A DNA stretch of 10,131 bases from Bacillota bacterium (GCA_023417285.1 JAEZFR010000304.1:1-10131); one strand, 5' to 3'. Shown: positions 1 through 6,494, counted from the first letter of the stretch. Numbers and translations: made by a program. The notes: a model not told the origin generated them from the sequence alone.

Positions 1-106
1 CAGGTACCCTTCCAGCTGCAAGGTCTTCATCTATAAAGTCATAAATAAAATTTGAAGCGATAGTCTCCTCGGCTTCTCCATTTATATCCTTAATTTCTTC
101 TGACAT
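1..106 (-). CDS. glnS: Glutaminyl-tRNA synthetase, N-terminal fragment (cut by window edge)
   Basis: Only the first 35 codons are present; the rest lies beyond the left edge. The start is the ATG read from 106 downward, preceded by a strong GGAGGGG ribosome binding site at about 111-117. The peptide opens with an acidic stretch (MSEEIKDINGEAEET) and continues NFIYDFIDEDLAAGRVP. The pattern NFI-x3-IDEDL-x-(S/A)G is typical of the very beginning of bacterial GlnRS, just ahead of the TRFPPEPNGYLHIGH motif, which is not in the window. GlnRS charges tRNA-Gln directly with glutamine in the cytoplasm. It lies 184 bases downstream of gltX on the same strand with no visible promoter or terminator between them, so I infer co-transcription. 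The call rests on a short N-terminus plus context, so it is probable rather than certain. Confidence 0.72.
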   Translation of the reverse strand, partial: MSEEIKDINGEAEETIASNFIYDFIDEDLAAGRVP

Positions 107-175
107 AAAACCCCTCCGTTATACTTAATGTTTTATTTGAAAAAACTCGTTTTATATATTTTAATGCATTATTTC

Positions 176-319
176 TTAGCTATTAGCAGCAAGCTCTTTT
201 CTAAAATTTATTAGCTATTAGCAGCAAACTCTTTTTTTTAATACTTATTAGCTATTAGCAGCAAACTCTTTTTCTAATATTTATTAGCTACTAGCCAGCA
301 AGCTCTTTTTCTAATCTTT
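176..319 (-). repeat. Tandem repeat of the gltX 3' end, four copies of about 36 bp
   Basis: On the plus strand the core TTAGCTATTAGCAGCAAACTC begins at 176, 211, 248 and 284 (variants in the outer two copies), giving periods of 35, 37 and 36 bases. The copy at 284-319 is the end of gltX itself: it contains the codons for LEKELAG and the stop. The three others fill the spacer toward glnS. Read on the minus strand, each carries GAAAAAGAG-(C/T)TTGCTG-x-CTAATAGC followed by an A/T tail. The copies at 176 and 284 share AAGCTC, the two inner ones AAACTC. The gltX copy has one extra base beside its stop codon, so the spacer copies would read EFAANS-stop if extended in the same phase. No strong hairpin or T-tract terminator is formed. 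Confidence 0.9.
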
Positions 320-1754
320 CGATAGCAATGTTAATTCTTCTAATACTTTCTTGCTTACCTAGTATATCAGCTATTTCAATTGCACCACCAGGAGTAACAG
401 CTTTACCTGATACTGCGGTTCTGAGTGGCCATAGTATGAGACTGTTTTTTACCGCTAATGCTTCAATATGAGCAAACACAGTGTCATGTATTGAAGTCTC
501 ATTCCAGTTATCCATTGCTTCAATCACAGGTAGCAGACCCTTTAATGCTTCAAGTGAGTTCTCCAGAGTAGTTTTACTCTTCTTGTGAACAAACATTTGA
601 AGGTCATAATCGGGTAGCTCATTAATAAAGTCAACTGCTTCAGGAATAGATGTCAGCACCTCTGTTCTCATCTGCAAGAGCTTGCTAAGCTTCATTGTAT
701 CTATTGAATTGCTTAGCTGTGCCTTCTGATAATAAGGCTTTGCCATAGCATCAAATTCATCAACAGGCAACTTTTTTATATATTCTCCATTCATCCAGGT
801 TAGCTTTTGAATATCAAAAATTGCTGGTGACTTGGAAATGCCATCAATGTCAAAAATCTGCTCGAGCTCAGCTAATGAGAAAATCTCCTGATTTGTGCTA
901 GGGCTCCATCCGAGGAGTACAACATAGTTCACTATAGCTTCTACGAGATAACCCATTGCAACCAAATCTTCAAAAGAAGGGTCGCCCGCTCTCTTACTGA
1001 GCTTTTGTCCTGAACCTTTTAGTATAAGAGGAACATGAACATATGTTGGAATATCCCATCCAAATGCCTTGTACAGAAGATTATACTTAGGGGTAGAAGC
1101 CAGGTACTCATTTCCTCTGACAACATGTGTAATAGCCATAGTATGGTCATCAATTACATTGGCGAAGTTGTATGTTGGCATGCCGTCCGTCTTAATAAGA
1201 ATCTGATCGTCGAGCTCGGAGTTTTCAACCGTTATTGTCCCGTATACTGCATCATCAAAGCTTGTAGAGCCTGTATCAGGCATCTTTTGACGAATAATAT
1301 ATGGCATTCCGGAAGACAGCTTACTTTCTACTTCTTCATTTGAAAGCTTCATACAGCAACGGTCATATCTATTTTGTTCTCCTTTTGCTTCGTGTTCCTC
1401 CTTGAGAGCAGCAAGTCTTTCCTTTGTACAGAAGCAGTAATATGCTCCCCCTAGGTCAACTAATTTCTTGGCATACTCAAGATACATGCCTTTTCGCTCG
1501 CTTTGTACATATGGACCGTACTCTCCTCCGATATCAGGACCTTCATCATGATTCATTCCTGCAAGCTTAAGAGTCTTGTAAATAACATCAACGGCACCTT
1601 CGACAAAACGCTCCTGATCTGTATCCTCTATTCTCAATATAAATTTTCCATTGTCTTTTTTTGCAATAAGGTATTCATACAATGCAGTTCTAAGGTTTCC
1701 TATGTGCATGTATCCTGTGGGACTTGGCGCGAATCTTGTCCTTGTCTGTTTCAT
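291..1754 (-). CDS. gltX: Glutamyl-tRNA synthetase
   Basis: This class I aminoacyl-tRNA synthetase joins glutamate to tRNA-Glu using ATP in the cytoplasm. The protein has 487 residues, the usual length for bacterial GluRS. The HIGH signature is seen as PSPTGYMHIGN (residues 10-20), followed by RTALYEYLIA and LRIEDTDQER (40-49). The KMSKS loop is KLSKR (251-255). Cysteines 107 and 109 (CFC) with 133 and 134 (YDRCC) sit where many GluRS enzymes bind a structural zinc. The helical C-terminal anticodon-binding region ends in ERLEKELAG. The ATG has an AAAGGAG site 7 bases upstream. A T-box leader and a consensus promoter precede it, so expression should rise when tRNA-Glu is uncharged. The presence of glnS next door suggests, but does not prove, that this GluRS need not mischarge tRNA-Gln. 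Its last codons and stop are tandemly repeated downstream. Confidence 0.97.
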   Translation of the reverse strand: MKQTRTRFAPSPTGYMHIGNLRTALYEYLIAKKDNGKFILRIEDTDQERFVEGAVDVIYKTLKLAGMNHDEGPDIGGEYGPYVQSERKGMYLEYAKKLVDLGGAYYCFCTKERLAALKEEHEAKGEQNRYDRCCMKLSNEEVESKLSSGMPYIIRQKMPDTGSTSFDDAVYGTITVENSELDDQILIKTDGMPTYNFANVIDDHTMAITHVVRGNEYLASTPKYNLLYKAFGWDIPTYVHVPLILKGSGQKLSKRAGDPSFEDLVAMGYLVEAIVNYVVLLGWSPSTNQEIFSLAELEQIFDIDGISKSPAIFDIQKLTWMNGEYIKKLPVDEFDAMAKPYYQKAQLSNSIDTMKLSKLLQMRTEVLTSIPEAVDFINELPDYDLQMFVHKKSKTTLENSLEALKGLLPVIEAMDNWNETSIHDTVFAHIEALAVKNSLILWPLRTAVSGKAVTPGGAIEIADILGKQESIRRINIAIERLEKELAG

Positions 1755-1786
1755 ATGTCTACTCCTTTCTATATTTTATAAATAAT

Positions 1787-1823
1787 AAAAACCCTTCGTC
1801 CAGTAAAAATGCAGGACGAAAGG
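1787..1823 (-). terminator. T-box intrinsic terminator upstream of gltX
   Basis: On the minus strand the arm CCTTTCGTCC (1823-1814) pairs with GGACGAAGG (1801-1793) around a 12-base loop and is followed by a T run (GTTTTTATTATTT). The CTTTCG of the left arm can instead pair with CGGAAG just after the T-box sequence, while TCCT pairs with AGG, giving the alternative antiterminator. The two folds are mutually exclusive, as expected for a T-box switch. Confidence 0.9.
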
Positions 1824-2018
1824 TTAATCTTCCGCGGTACCACCTAGCTTGGCAAAGCCCATCTTAATTCTCTATAAGGGGAGAGCCCTACGTTACTCAG
1901 ACTTTTGTTTCTAGCAGTGCTCATATCGGACTCACACCATTGCCGACTCTCTTGAATGAGCTTAAAGCCATACTTATTATCTTCATCGCACGTAAAAGTA
2001 TAATATTTAGTATTGAAT
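1787..2018 (-). promoter_or_regulatory. T-box riboswitch leader of gltX, GAA (Glu) specifier
   Basis: This leader senses the charging state of tRNA-Glu and controls read-through into gltX. The conserved T-box sequence AGGTGGTACCGCG lies on the minus strand at 1845-1833 and is followed by the antiterminator/terminator pair. Stem I is visible upstream: a K-turn-like region (CGTGCGATGAAGAT against GTCTGAGTAACG), an AGTA motif (plus-strand 1971-1974) beside the helix TGGC/GCTA, and upper pairing GCTCAT/ATGAGC. Directly below that helix on the 3' side stands GAA (plus-strand 1909-1911), the glutamate codon, so it is the natural specifier. CTCT/AGAG and GGC/GCC hairpins occupy the linker. The leader start is inferred from the promoter. 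The family is well known; the specifier assignment is mine by manual folding. Confidence 0.93.
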
Positions 2019-2024
2019 AGACTA

Positions 2025-2054
2025 ATTATATTATTTTGAAAATGTCCGTGTCAA
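2025..2054 (-). promoter_or_regulatory. Sigma-A promoter of the gltX T-box transcript
   Basis: On the minus strand TTGACA (2054-2049) and TATAAT (2030-2025) are both perfect consensus hexamers separated by 18 bases. Transcription should begin near 2018, giving a leader of about 264 bases before the gltX start codon. The -35 box lies 31 bases past the stop codon of the upstream membrane protein gene, and no hairpin terminator is visible between the two. Confidence 0.85.
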
Positions 2055-2085
2055 GGTTTCTCAGCATATATAACATCAACTACTG

Positions 2086-3687
2086 CTATTCCAATAGCTC
2101 AAATAATCCCTTAATGCCCTTCTTGTCTATGGTTTCCTTAACAAAGCCTAATTCATCCTGTACCATATCATTCAGAAGACTTTGTCCGAGCACGTCTACC
2201 GGAGCCCAGTCATCAGTGAACACAAGCTCAGATTTTGTGACTTCTTTTAGGTTTTCTTTAACATATTGGGCAATTTTAGCGTAAGCGCCAGAATCATCTA
2301 CTTCCACACTGTTAATATTATGCTCAAAATTATCTACACAATTCACGTCATTAGATGCAAACACCAACATGTTTGTCCCTGATTTAATATCGCAAGTATA
2401 AACCTTTTTCATAACACTTTTTACTGTCTGTGTTAAGTACTGATTTATTGGATTATCACCCTTGGATTTCATATTGATATTCATTAATATAACTCCACCT
2501 GGCTTTAAGTGCTTTGATACTTCTGTGAAAAACTCCTGTGTTGCCATATGAAATGGGATGGTAATATCGTGATATGCATCTACCATTATAATATCGTAGG
2601 TTCTACAATCCTTGTCGGATAAAAAGGTTCTGCCATCAGTTACAAAGATATTGGCCTCATCCTCCTTCAAATCAAAATATTGCTTTGATAAATCCACAAT
2701 TTTTTGATCAATTTCAACCCCATCAGTTGAAGTGTTGGGATAATACCTCTTTATTTGTTTGGCATAAGTGCCGGTACCCATTCCGAGCACAAGAAGATCT
2801 TGCTTCTTATTTAAAGTAGTATCTTTAATAAACATTGGTGCCATTAGTCCGTAATCGTAGTAAAAGCCTGAAAGGTTATTATCTTTTTTGTACACCGATT
2901 GTACTCCGAAGGCCACATTTGTAGATAGATAAACGGTGTTGTCCTTTTCAGAAACCTGAAGATAATTGTAAAGGGATTCGTCTTCAATAATGTTATCCTT
3001 CCAGAAAGCATACGAGTTTGAGAAGGGGAATAGGCATAAACCCAGTATAATAAGAAGGCTAACCGAAACCCTTATTACTTTTGTCTTGTTAAGTATAAAA
3101 TATGTAATGCAGATCATATTGAGTACTAATGAAAATACTAGAAAGGTCTTACCAGTGCCTATCGTAGGAATTGTAACAAAGGTTGGTAAGAATGTTCCTA
3201 TTATGCTTCCTATGGTATTCATTGCATAGATCTGGCCGGCTGTCTTTCCACTGGTATCCATATCGGTAACACCAAGCTTTACTAAATATGGCGACACCAT
3301 ACCTAAAACAACTAAGGGAGCCGAAAAAATAATCAGGCATGAAAGGGCAGAGCCCGAGACCAAAAGATTTGATGGCAGAAATACTACCAAAAGTCCTGTA
3401 ATACCAGCTATTATGTATTTACCTACAAAAGGAATCACTGCTACCCAAAGAGATGCAATCCATATATAGAAATAGAGCCTATTCATGCTGTTGTGTTTAT
3501 CAGCAGACCTACCACCCAAAATGTTTCCTATGCTCAGAGATATCATAATCAAACCGATAATAACTGTCCAAATAACCTGAGATGTTCCAAAGTATGGAGC
3601 AAGGAGTTTTGAAGCACTAAGTTCAACTGCCATAATAGACATTCCACAAAAAAATGAAGTGCAATACAAAAGTAATTTTGCGTTCAT
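2086..3687 (-). CDS. Membrane protein fused to a spermidine-synthase-like (SAM-fold) domain
   Basis: The protein has 533 residues. Residues 1-222 hold roughly seven hydrophobic segments (about 5-30, 38-58, 72-103, 112-134, 152-175, 181-200, 206-222), with an MFS-like loop GGRSADKHN (58-66). The soluble part, from about 230, has the Rossmann SAM-type motif LLVLGMGTGT (298-307), GVEID (323-327), VTDGR (349-353), VDAYHD (369-374), HLKPGGVILMN (393-403) and FTDDWAPVD (490-498). This layout matches proteins usually annotated as fused MFS/spermidine synthase. True spermidine synthases carry GGGDG and an aspartate pair such as D-x-x-D-P; here these read GMGTG and DAYHD, so polyamine synthesis is doubtful and the substrate is unknown. 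The nearest ribosome-binding-like AAAGG lies 15 bases before the ATG, unusually far, but no better start is in frame. It diverges from pta and precedes the gltX promoter. Confidence 0.85.
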   Translation of the reverse strand: MNAKLLLYCTSFFCGMSIMAVELSASKLLAPYFGTSQVIWTVIIGLIMISLSIGNILGGRSADKHNSMNRLYFYIWIASLWVAVIPFVGKYIIAGITGLLVVFLPSNLLVSGSALSCLIIFSAPLVVLGMVSPYLVKLGVTDMDTSGKTAGQIYAMNTIGSIIGTFLPTFVTIPTIGTGKTFLVFSLVLNMICITYFILNKTKVIRVSVSLLIILGLCLFPFSNSYAFWKDNIIEDESLYNYLQVSEKDNTVYLSTNVAFGVQSVYKKDNNLSGFYYDYGLMAPMFIKDTTLNKKQDLLVLGMGTGTYAKQIKRYYPNTSTDGVEIDQKIVDLSKQYFDLKEDEANIFVTDGRTFLSDKDCRTYDIIMVDAYHDITIPFHMATQEFFTEVSKHLKPGGVILMNINMKSKGDNPINQYLTQTVKSVMKKVYTCDIKSGTNMLVFASNDVNCVDNFEHNINSVEVDDSGAYAKIAQYVKENLKEVTKSELVFTDDWAPVDVLGQSLLNDMVQDELGFVKETIDKKGIKGLFELLE

Positions 3688-3735
3688 ATGTTTTTTTGAA
3701 ATCCTTTCGTTATTTTGACATCATGTGTTGTACAT

Positions 3736-3764
3736 CATATATAGTTTATAATACTGACCCTCAA
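3736..3764 (-). promoter_or_regulatory. Candidate promoter of the leftward membrane protein gene
   Basis: On the minus strand TTGAGG (3764-3759) and TATATG (3741-3736) are separated by 17 bases. The -35 matches four of six consensus positions and the -10 is poor. Other AT-rich hexamers nearby would serve almost as well, so this is only a best guess. Confidence 0.3.
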
Positions 3765-3920
3765 ATGTGAAGATTTTAAATATAATGACAAATTTATATT
3801 GTCCTCCACGGAAATACAAATTAATTACAATTCTTAAATTATAACATAAATGTATGTATATTCATAATGTTTATTTTAGTATGAAATACAAAAAAGTTCG
3901 TTGTTTTTTGCTGTTTTATC

Positions 3921-3949
3921 TTGTATACAATATTCAATTTGTATATAAT
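3921..3949 (+). promoter_or_regulatory. Promoter of pta with overlapping palindrome
   Basis: TTGTAT (3921-3926) and TATAAT (3944-3949) are spaced by 17 bases, placing the transcription start near 3956 and giving a leader of about 88 bases. The -35 region is part of the perfect 10-base palindrome TTGTATACAA (3921-3930), and a near copy, TTGTATATAA (3939-3948), overlaps the -10 box 18 bases later. Such a pair could be an operator, but no known regulator site was recognised. Confidence 0.65.
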
Positions 3950-4043
3950 AAAAGTGTTGTGTTTAGATGGTCTCAGGTTCTATGACCAGGTAATATAATT
4001 AATTTTTTAATAAATAATGAGGGTATAAGGAGAGGGGTCTTAT

Positions 4044-5042
4044 ATGAATTTTTTAGAAAGAACTATTGAAAGAGCCAAGCAGGATATTAAGACAATTGTA
4101 CTTCCTGAGAGTACTGATATTAGAACAATCAAAGCTGCAGCTATGATACAACAACAGGGTATTGCAAATATTATTCTCGTTGGAAATAAGGGTGCTATAG
4201 CGGAGTTAGCTGGTGATTTAGATATTTCAAAAGCCCAAATTGTTGATCCTGATGATTTTGAAAGATTTGAACAGTATGCTGAGAAACTAGTTGAACTCAG
4301 AAAGTCAAAGGGCATGACAATTGAACAGGCTAAAGAAACACTCAAAAATCCACTTTATTTTGGTGTAATGATGGTAAAGATGGGTGAAGCGGACGGCATG
4401 GTAGCCGGTGCAATAAATTCTACTGGAAACACTCTAAGACCTGCTCTCCAGATACTTAAGACAGCTCCAGGCTCAAAGCTTGTTTCTGCATTCTTTGTAA
4501 TGGTAGTACCTGACTGTGAGTATGGTCACAATGGTATCTTTGTATATGGAGATAGCGGGTTGGTTGAAAACCCAAATGCTGAAGAACTCTCAGAAATTGC
4601 TATAGCTTCTGCAAAGTCCTTTAAGAGTCTTGTTGAGGCAGAGCCAAAGGTTGCAATGCTCTCATACTCAACATATGGAAGTGCAAAGAGTGAATTGACT
4701 GAAAAGGTTATACAGGCAACTAAATATGCTAAGGAGAAGGCTCCAGACCTTAAGCTCGATGGAGAATTGCAGGCAGATGCTGCAATAATTCCATCAGTTG
4801 GTAAGTCAAAGGCTCCAGGCAGTGATTTAGCTGGTGAAGCAAATGTTCTTATATTCCCAGATCTCAACTGCGGTAACATTGCTTACAAGCTAACTCAGAG
4901 ATTAGCTAAGGCTGAAGCTTATGGTCCGATTATTCAAGGACTTGCAGGGCCTGTTAATGACCTGTCAAGAGGATGTTGTGCTGAAGATATAGTTGGTGTA
5001 GTAGCTATTACTTGTATTCAGGCACAGAATGTTGCAAAATAA
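4044..5042 (+). CDS. pta: Phosphate acetyltransferase
   Basis: The enzyme transfers the acetyl group of acetyl-CoA to phosphate, giving acetyl phosphate and CoA, the first step of acetate formation. It has 332 residues, the size of the short single-domain Pta class (the Methanosarcina thermophila enzyme has 333), so it lacks the N-terminal regulatory extension of long enterobacterial forms. Recognisable blocks are TIVLPES (17-23), GEADGMVAGAINSTGNTLRPALQ (from 114), DGELQADAA (239-247) and GPVNDLSRGCCAEDI (302-316). Ser308, Arg309 and Asp315 line up, offset by one, with the M. thermophila catalytic residues Ser309, Arg310 and Asp316. The start ATG follows AGGAGAGGGG (4028-4037). ackA comes 105 bases downstream on the same strand with no terminator between, so the two are probably co-transcribed. 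Confidence 0.97.
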   Translation: MNFLERTIERAKQDIKTIVLPESTDIRTIKAAAMIQQQGIANIILVGNKGAIAELAGDLDISKAQIVDPDDFERFEQYAEKLVELRKSKGMTIEQAKETLKNPLYFGVMMVKMGEADGMVAGAINSTGNTLRPALQILKTAPGSKLVSAFFVMVVPDCEYGHNGIFVYGDSGLVENPNAEELSEIAIASAKSFKSLVEAEPKVAMLSYSTYGSAKSELTEKVIQATKYAKEKAPDLKLDGELQADAAIIPSVGKSKAPGSDLAGEANVLIFPDLNCGNIAYKLTQRLAKAEAYGPIIQGLAGPVNDLSRGCCAEDIVGVVAITCIQAQNVAK

Positions 5043-5147
5043 TCCATCGTAATTATTAATAAAAATGTAAAAATTAACTGGAGTTTTTATATATTTTTTT
5101 GGAAGTATAATAATGAGTTTATTGTATATCAAGGGAGATGAATTTTC

Positions 5148-6341
5148 ATGAAGGTATTGGTAATAAATACAGGTAGCTCTTCATTAAAGTATCAGTTGAT
5201 CGATATGACTAATGAATCAGTACTTGCAAAGGGGCTTTGCGATAGAATAGGTATTGAGGGATCATATCTTAAGCAGTCTAGAGGAGAAGAGGGTGCAGTT
5301 GTAAGAGACCTCGAGCTCAAGAATCATAGAGATGCTATTCAAGCGGTTATAAATGCTTTGGTAGATCCTGAAATCGGTGTAATTCCAAGCATGAGCGAGA
5401 TTTCTGCAGTTGGACATAGAATAGTTCATGGAGGAGAAAAGTTTAGCAGCTCTGCAGTAATCAATGATGAAGTAATGGGAGCGGTAAAGGCTTGTATTGA
5501 AGTTGCTCCACTCCACAATCCTCCAAATATTATCGGTATTGAGGCTTGTCAGCAGATAATGCCAGGCGTTCCTATGGTGGGAGTTTTTGATACTGCTTTC
5601 CATAGAACAATGCCAGAACAAGCATATATCTATGCTATCCCATATGAAATGTACCAAAAGTATGGCATAAGAAAATATGGTTTCCACGGAACCTCACACA
5701 AATTCGTAGCTGAAAGAGCTGCTGAGTTACTTGGTAAGCCACTTTGCGACTTAAAGATTATAACTTGTCATTTGGGTAATGGCTCAAGCGTTTCTGCAGT
5801 AAACAAGGGCAAGTGCATAGATACCTCCATGGGCTTTACTCCGTTAGCAGGCGTTCCAATGGGAACAAGATGCGGAAACATTGACCCTGAAATAGTTACT
5901 TTCCTTATGAGTAAGGAAAATCTTGATATTAAGGGTATAAGCACACTTCTCAACAAGAAGTCAGGTGTACTTGGAGTATCAGGCGTGAGCAGTGACTTCA
6001 GAGATTTGCATGATGCTGCTGACTCAGGCAACAAGAGAGCCCAGCTCGCTATAGAAATTTTCTCATATGGAGTAAAGAAAGTTATTGGAGAATACCTAGC
6101 TGCCATGAATGGTGCAGACGCTATTGTATTCACTGCCGGAGTCGGAGAAAATAATCCAGTGGTAAGAAACATGATACTAAAGGATATGGATTTCTTTGGA
6201 ATTAAGATAGATGAGCAGAAGAATAACACCAGAGGCAAGGAAATTGATATTAGTGCTGAGGGAGCAACAGTAAAGACTTTAGTTGTCCCAACAAACGAGG
6301 AACTTGCTATTGCTAGAGAAACTGTGAAACTTTTGAAATAA
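5148..6341 (+). CDS. ackA: Acetate kinase
   Basis: Acetate kinase converts acetyl phosphate and ADP to acetate and ATP, the energy-yielding step after Pta. The protein has 397 residues, typical of the ASKHA-fold acetate kinases. The residues established in the Methanosarcina thermophila enzyme occur at identical numbers: Asn7 (NTGSSS), Arg91 (GHRIVHGG), His123 (PLHNPP), Asp148 (FDTAFH), His180 (FHGTSH), Arg241 (GTRCGN) and Glu384 (TNEE). The phosphate loop HLGNGSS (208-214) and GVGENNP (331-337) are also present. The ATG is preceded by AAGGGAG (5131-5137). The spacer after pta contains TATAAT (5106-5111) but no good -35 box, so an internal promoter is only possible. The last codons (LLK) and stop are repeated in tandem downstream; no hairpin terminator follows. 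Confidence 0.98.
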   Translation: MKVLVINTGSSSLKYQLIDMTNESVLAKGLCDRIGIEGSYLKQSRGEEGAVVRDLELKNHRDAIQAVINALVDPEIGVIPSMSEISAVGHRIVHGGEKFSSSAVINDEVMGAVKACIEVAPLHNPPNIIGIEACQQIMPGVPMVGVFDTAFHRTMPEQAYIYAIPYEMYQKYGIRKYGFHGTSHKFVAERAAELLGKPLCDLKIITCHLGNGSSVSAVNKGKCIDTSMGFTPLAGVPMGTRCGNIDPEIVTFLMSKENLDIKGISTLLNKKSGVLGVSGVSSDFRDLHDAADSGNKRAQLAIEIFSYGVKKVIGEYLAAMNGADAIVFTAGVGENNPVVRNMILKDMDFFGIKIDEQKNNTRGKEIDISAEGATVKTLVVPTNEELAIARETVKLLK

Positions 6342-6432
6342 AGTATAGAGATCTTGAAATAAAGTATAGAGATATCGAAATAAAGTATAGAACTCTTGAA
6401 ATAAAATAGAACTTTTGAAATAAAGAATAGAA
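6328..6432 (+). repeat. Tandem repeat of the ackA 3' end, five copies of about 21 bp
   Basis: The core GAAATAAA begins at 6335, 6356, 6377, 6398 and 6417, giving periods of 21, 21, 21 and 19 bases. The unit is roughly CTTGAAATAAAGTATAGAG. The first copy contains the final ackA codons TTG AAA and the TAA stop. Because 21 is a multiple of three, the next three copies repeat the stop in the same frame: the sequence would read LLK-stop, SIEILK-stop, SIEISK-stop, SIELLK-stop. Copies differ by a few substitutions, and the last two are shortened or diverged. The array runs directly into the promoter of the next operon. Confidence 0.92.
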
Positions 6433-6435
6433 TTA

Positions 6436-6464
6436 TTGACAAACCTATTATTAGTTAGTATAAT
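6436..6464 (+). promoter_or_regulatory. Consensus sigma-A promoter of the yceD-rpmF unit
   Basis: TTGACA (6436-6441) and TATAAT (6459-6464) match consensus at all twelve positions with the ideal 17-base spacer. The start of transcription should be near 6471, leaving a leader of only about 24 bases. The -35 hexamer lies 21 bases after the TTGAAA of the preceding repeat copy at 6415, close to the period of the upstream array. Confidence 0.9.
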
Positions 6465-6483
6465 ATCAGTTGTCGGTTTTTAA

Positions 6484-6488
6484 GAGGG
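6484..6488 (+). promoter_or_regulatory. Ribosome binding site that fixes the DUF177 start
   Basis: GAGGG stands 6 bases before the ATG at 6495, normal spacing. A TTG two codons earlier (6489) directly abuts this site and could not use it, so the ATG is preferred. Confidence 0.75.
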
Positions 6489-6494
6489 TTGCCT

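Larger units (their letters stand above)
3688..4043. other. Divergent intergenic region between the membrane protein gene and pta
   Basis: This very AT-rich spacer of 356 bases contains no convincing open reading frame on either strand. It holds the pta promoter near 3921-3949, a weaker candidate promoter for the leftward gene near 3736-3764, and a short inverted repeat TGGTC/GACCA (3968-3972 and 3984-3988) within the predicted pta leader. I see nothing recognisable between about 3780 and 3915 beyond AT-rich sequence. Confidence 0.7.

Noticed and set aside
176..290. Terminator of gltX within the repeats (T-rich tracts after GCTATTAGC)
   Set aside because: The T runs follow on the plus strand, opposite to gltX transcription, and the stem is only about three base pairs.
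176..319. CRISPR array from regularly spaced repeats beside gltX
   Set aside because: The units are head-to-tail with no unique spacers, the first unit is coding sequence, and no cas gene is near.
1035..1343. Plus-strand open frames of 92-102 codons inside gltX
   Set aside because: They lie wholly antisense to a well-supported gene, with no initiation signals or recognisable motifs.
5083..5111. Separate ackA promoter around TATAAT at 5106
   Set aside because: The -35 position reads GTTTTT, too poor to call in such AT-rich DNA; co-transcription with pta is simpler.
5768..6442. Long minus-strand open frame of 224 codons with a repeated ILYFKIS-like peptide
   Set aside because: It is antisense to ackA; the peptide repeat is just the 21-base DNA array translated in reverse, and there is no ribosome binding site or family resemblance.
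6489..6494. TTG start two codons upstream for the DUF177 gene
   Set aside because: It abuts the GAGGG site with no spacing; the ATG at 6495 has 6-base spacing.
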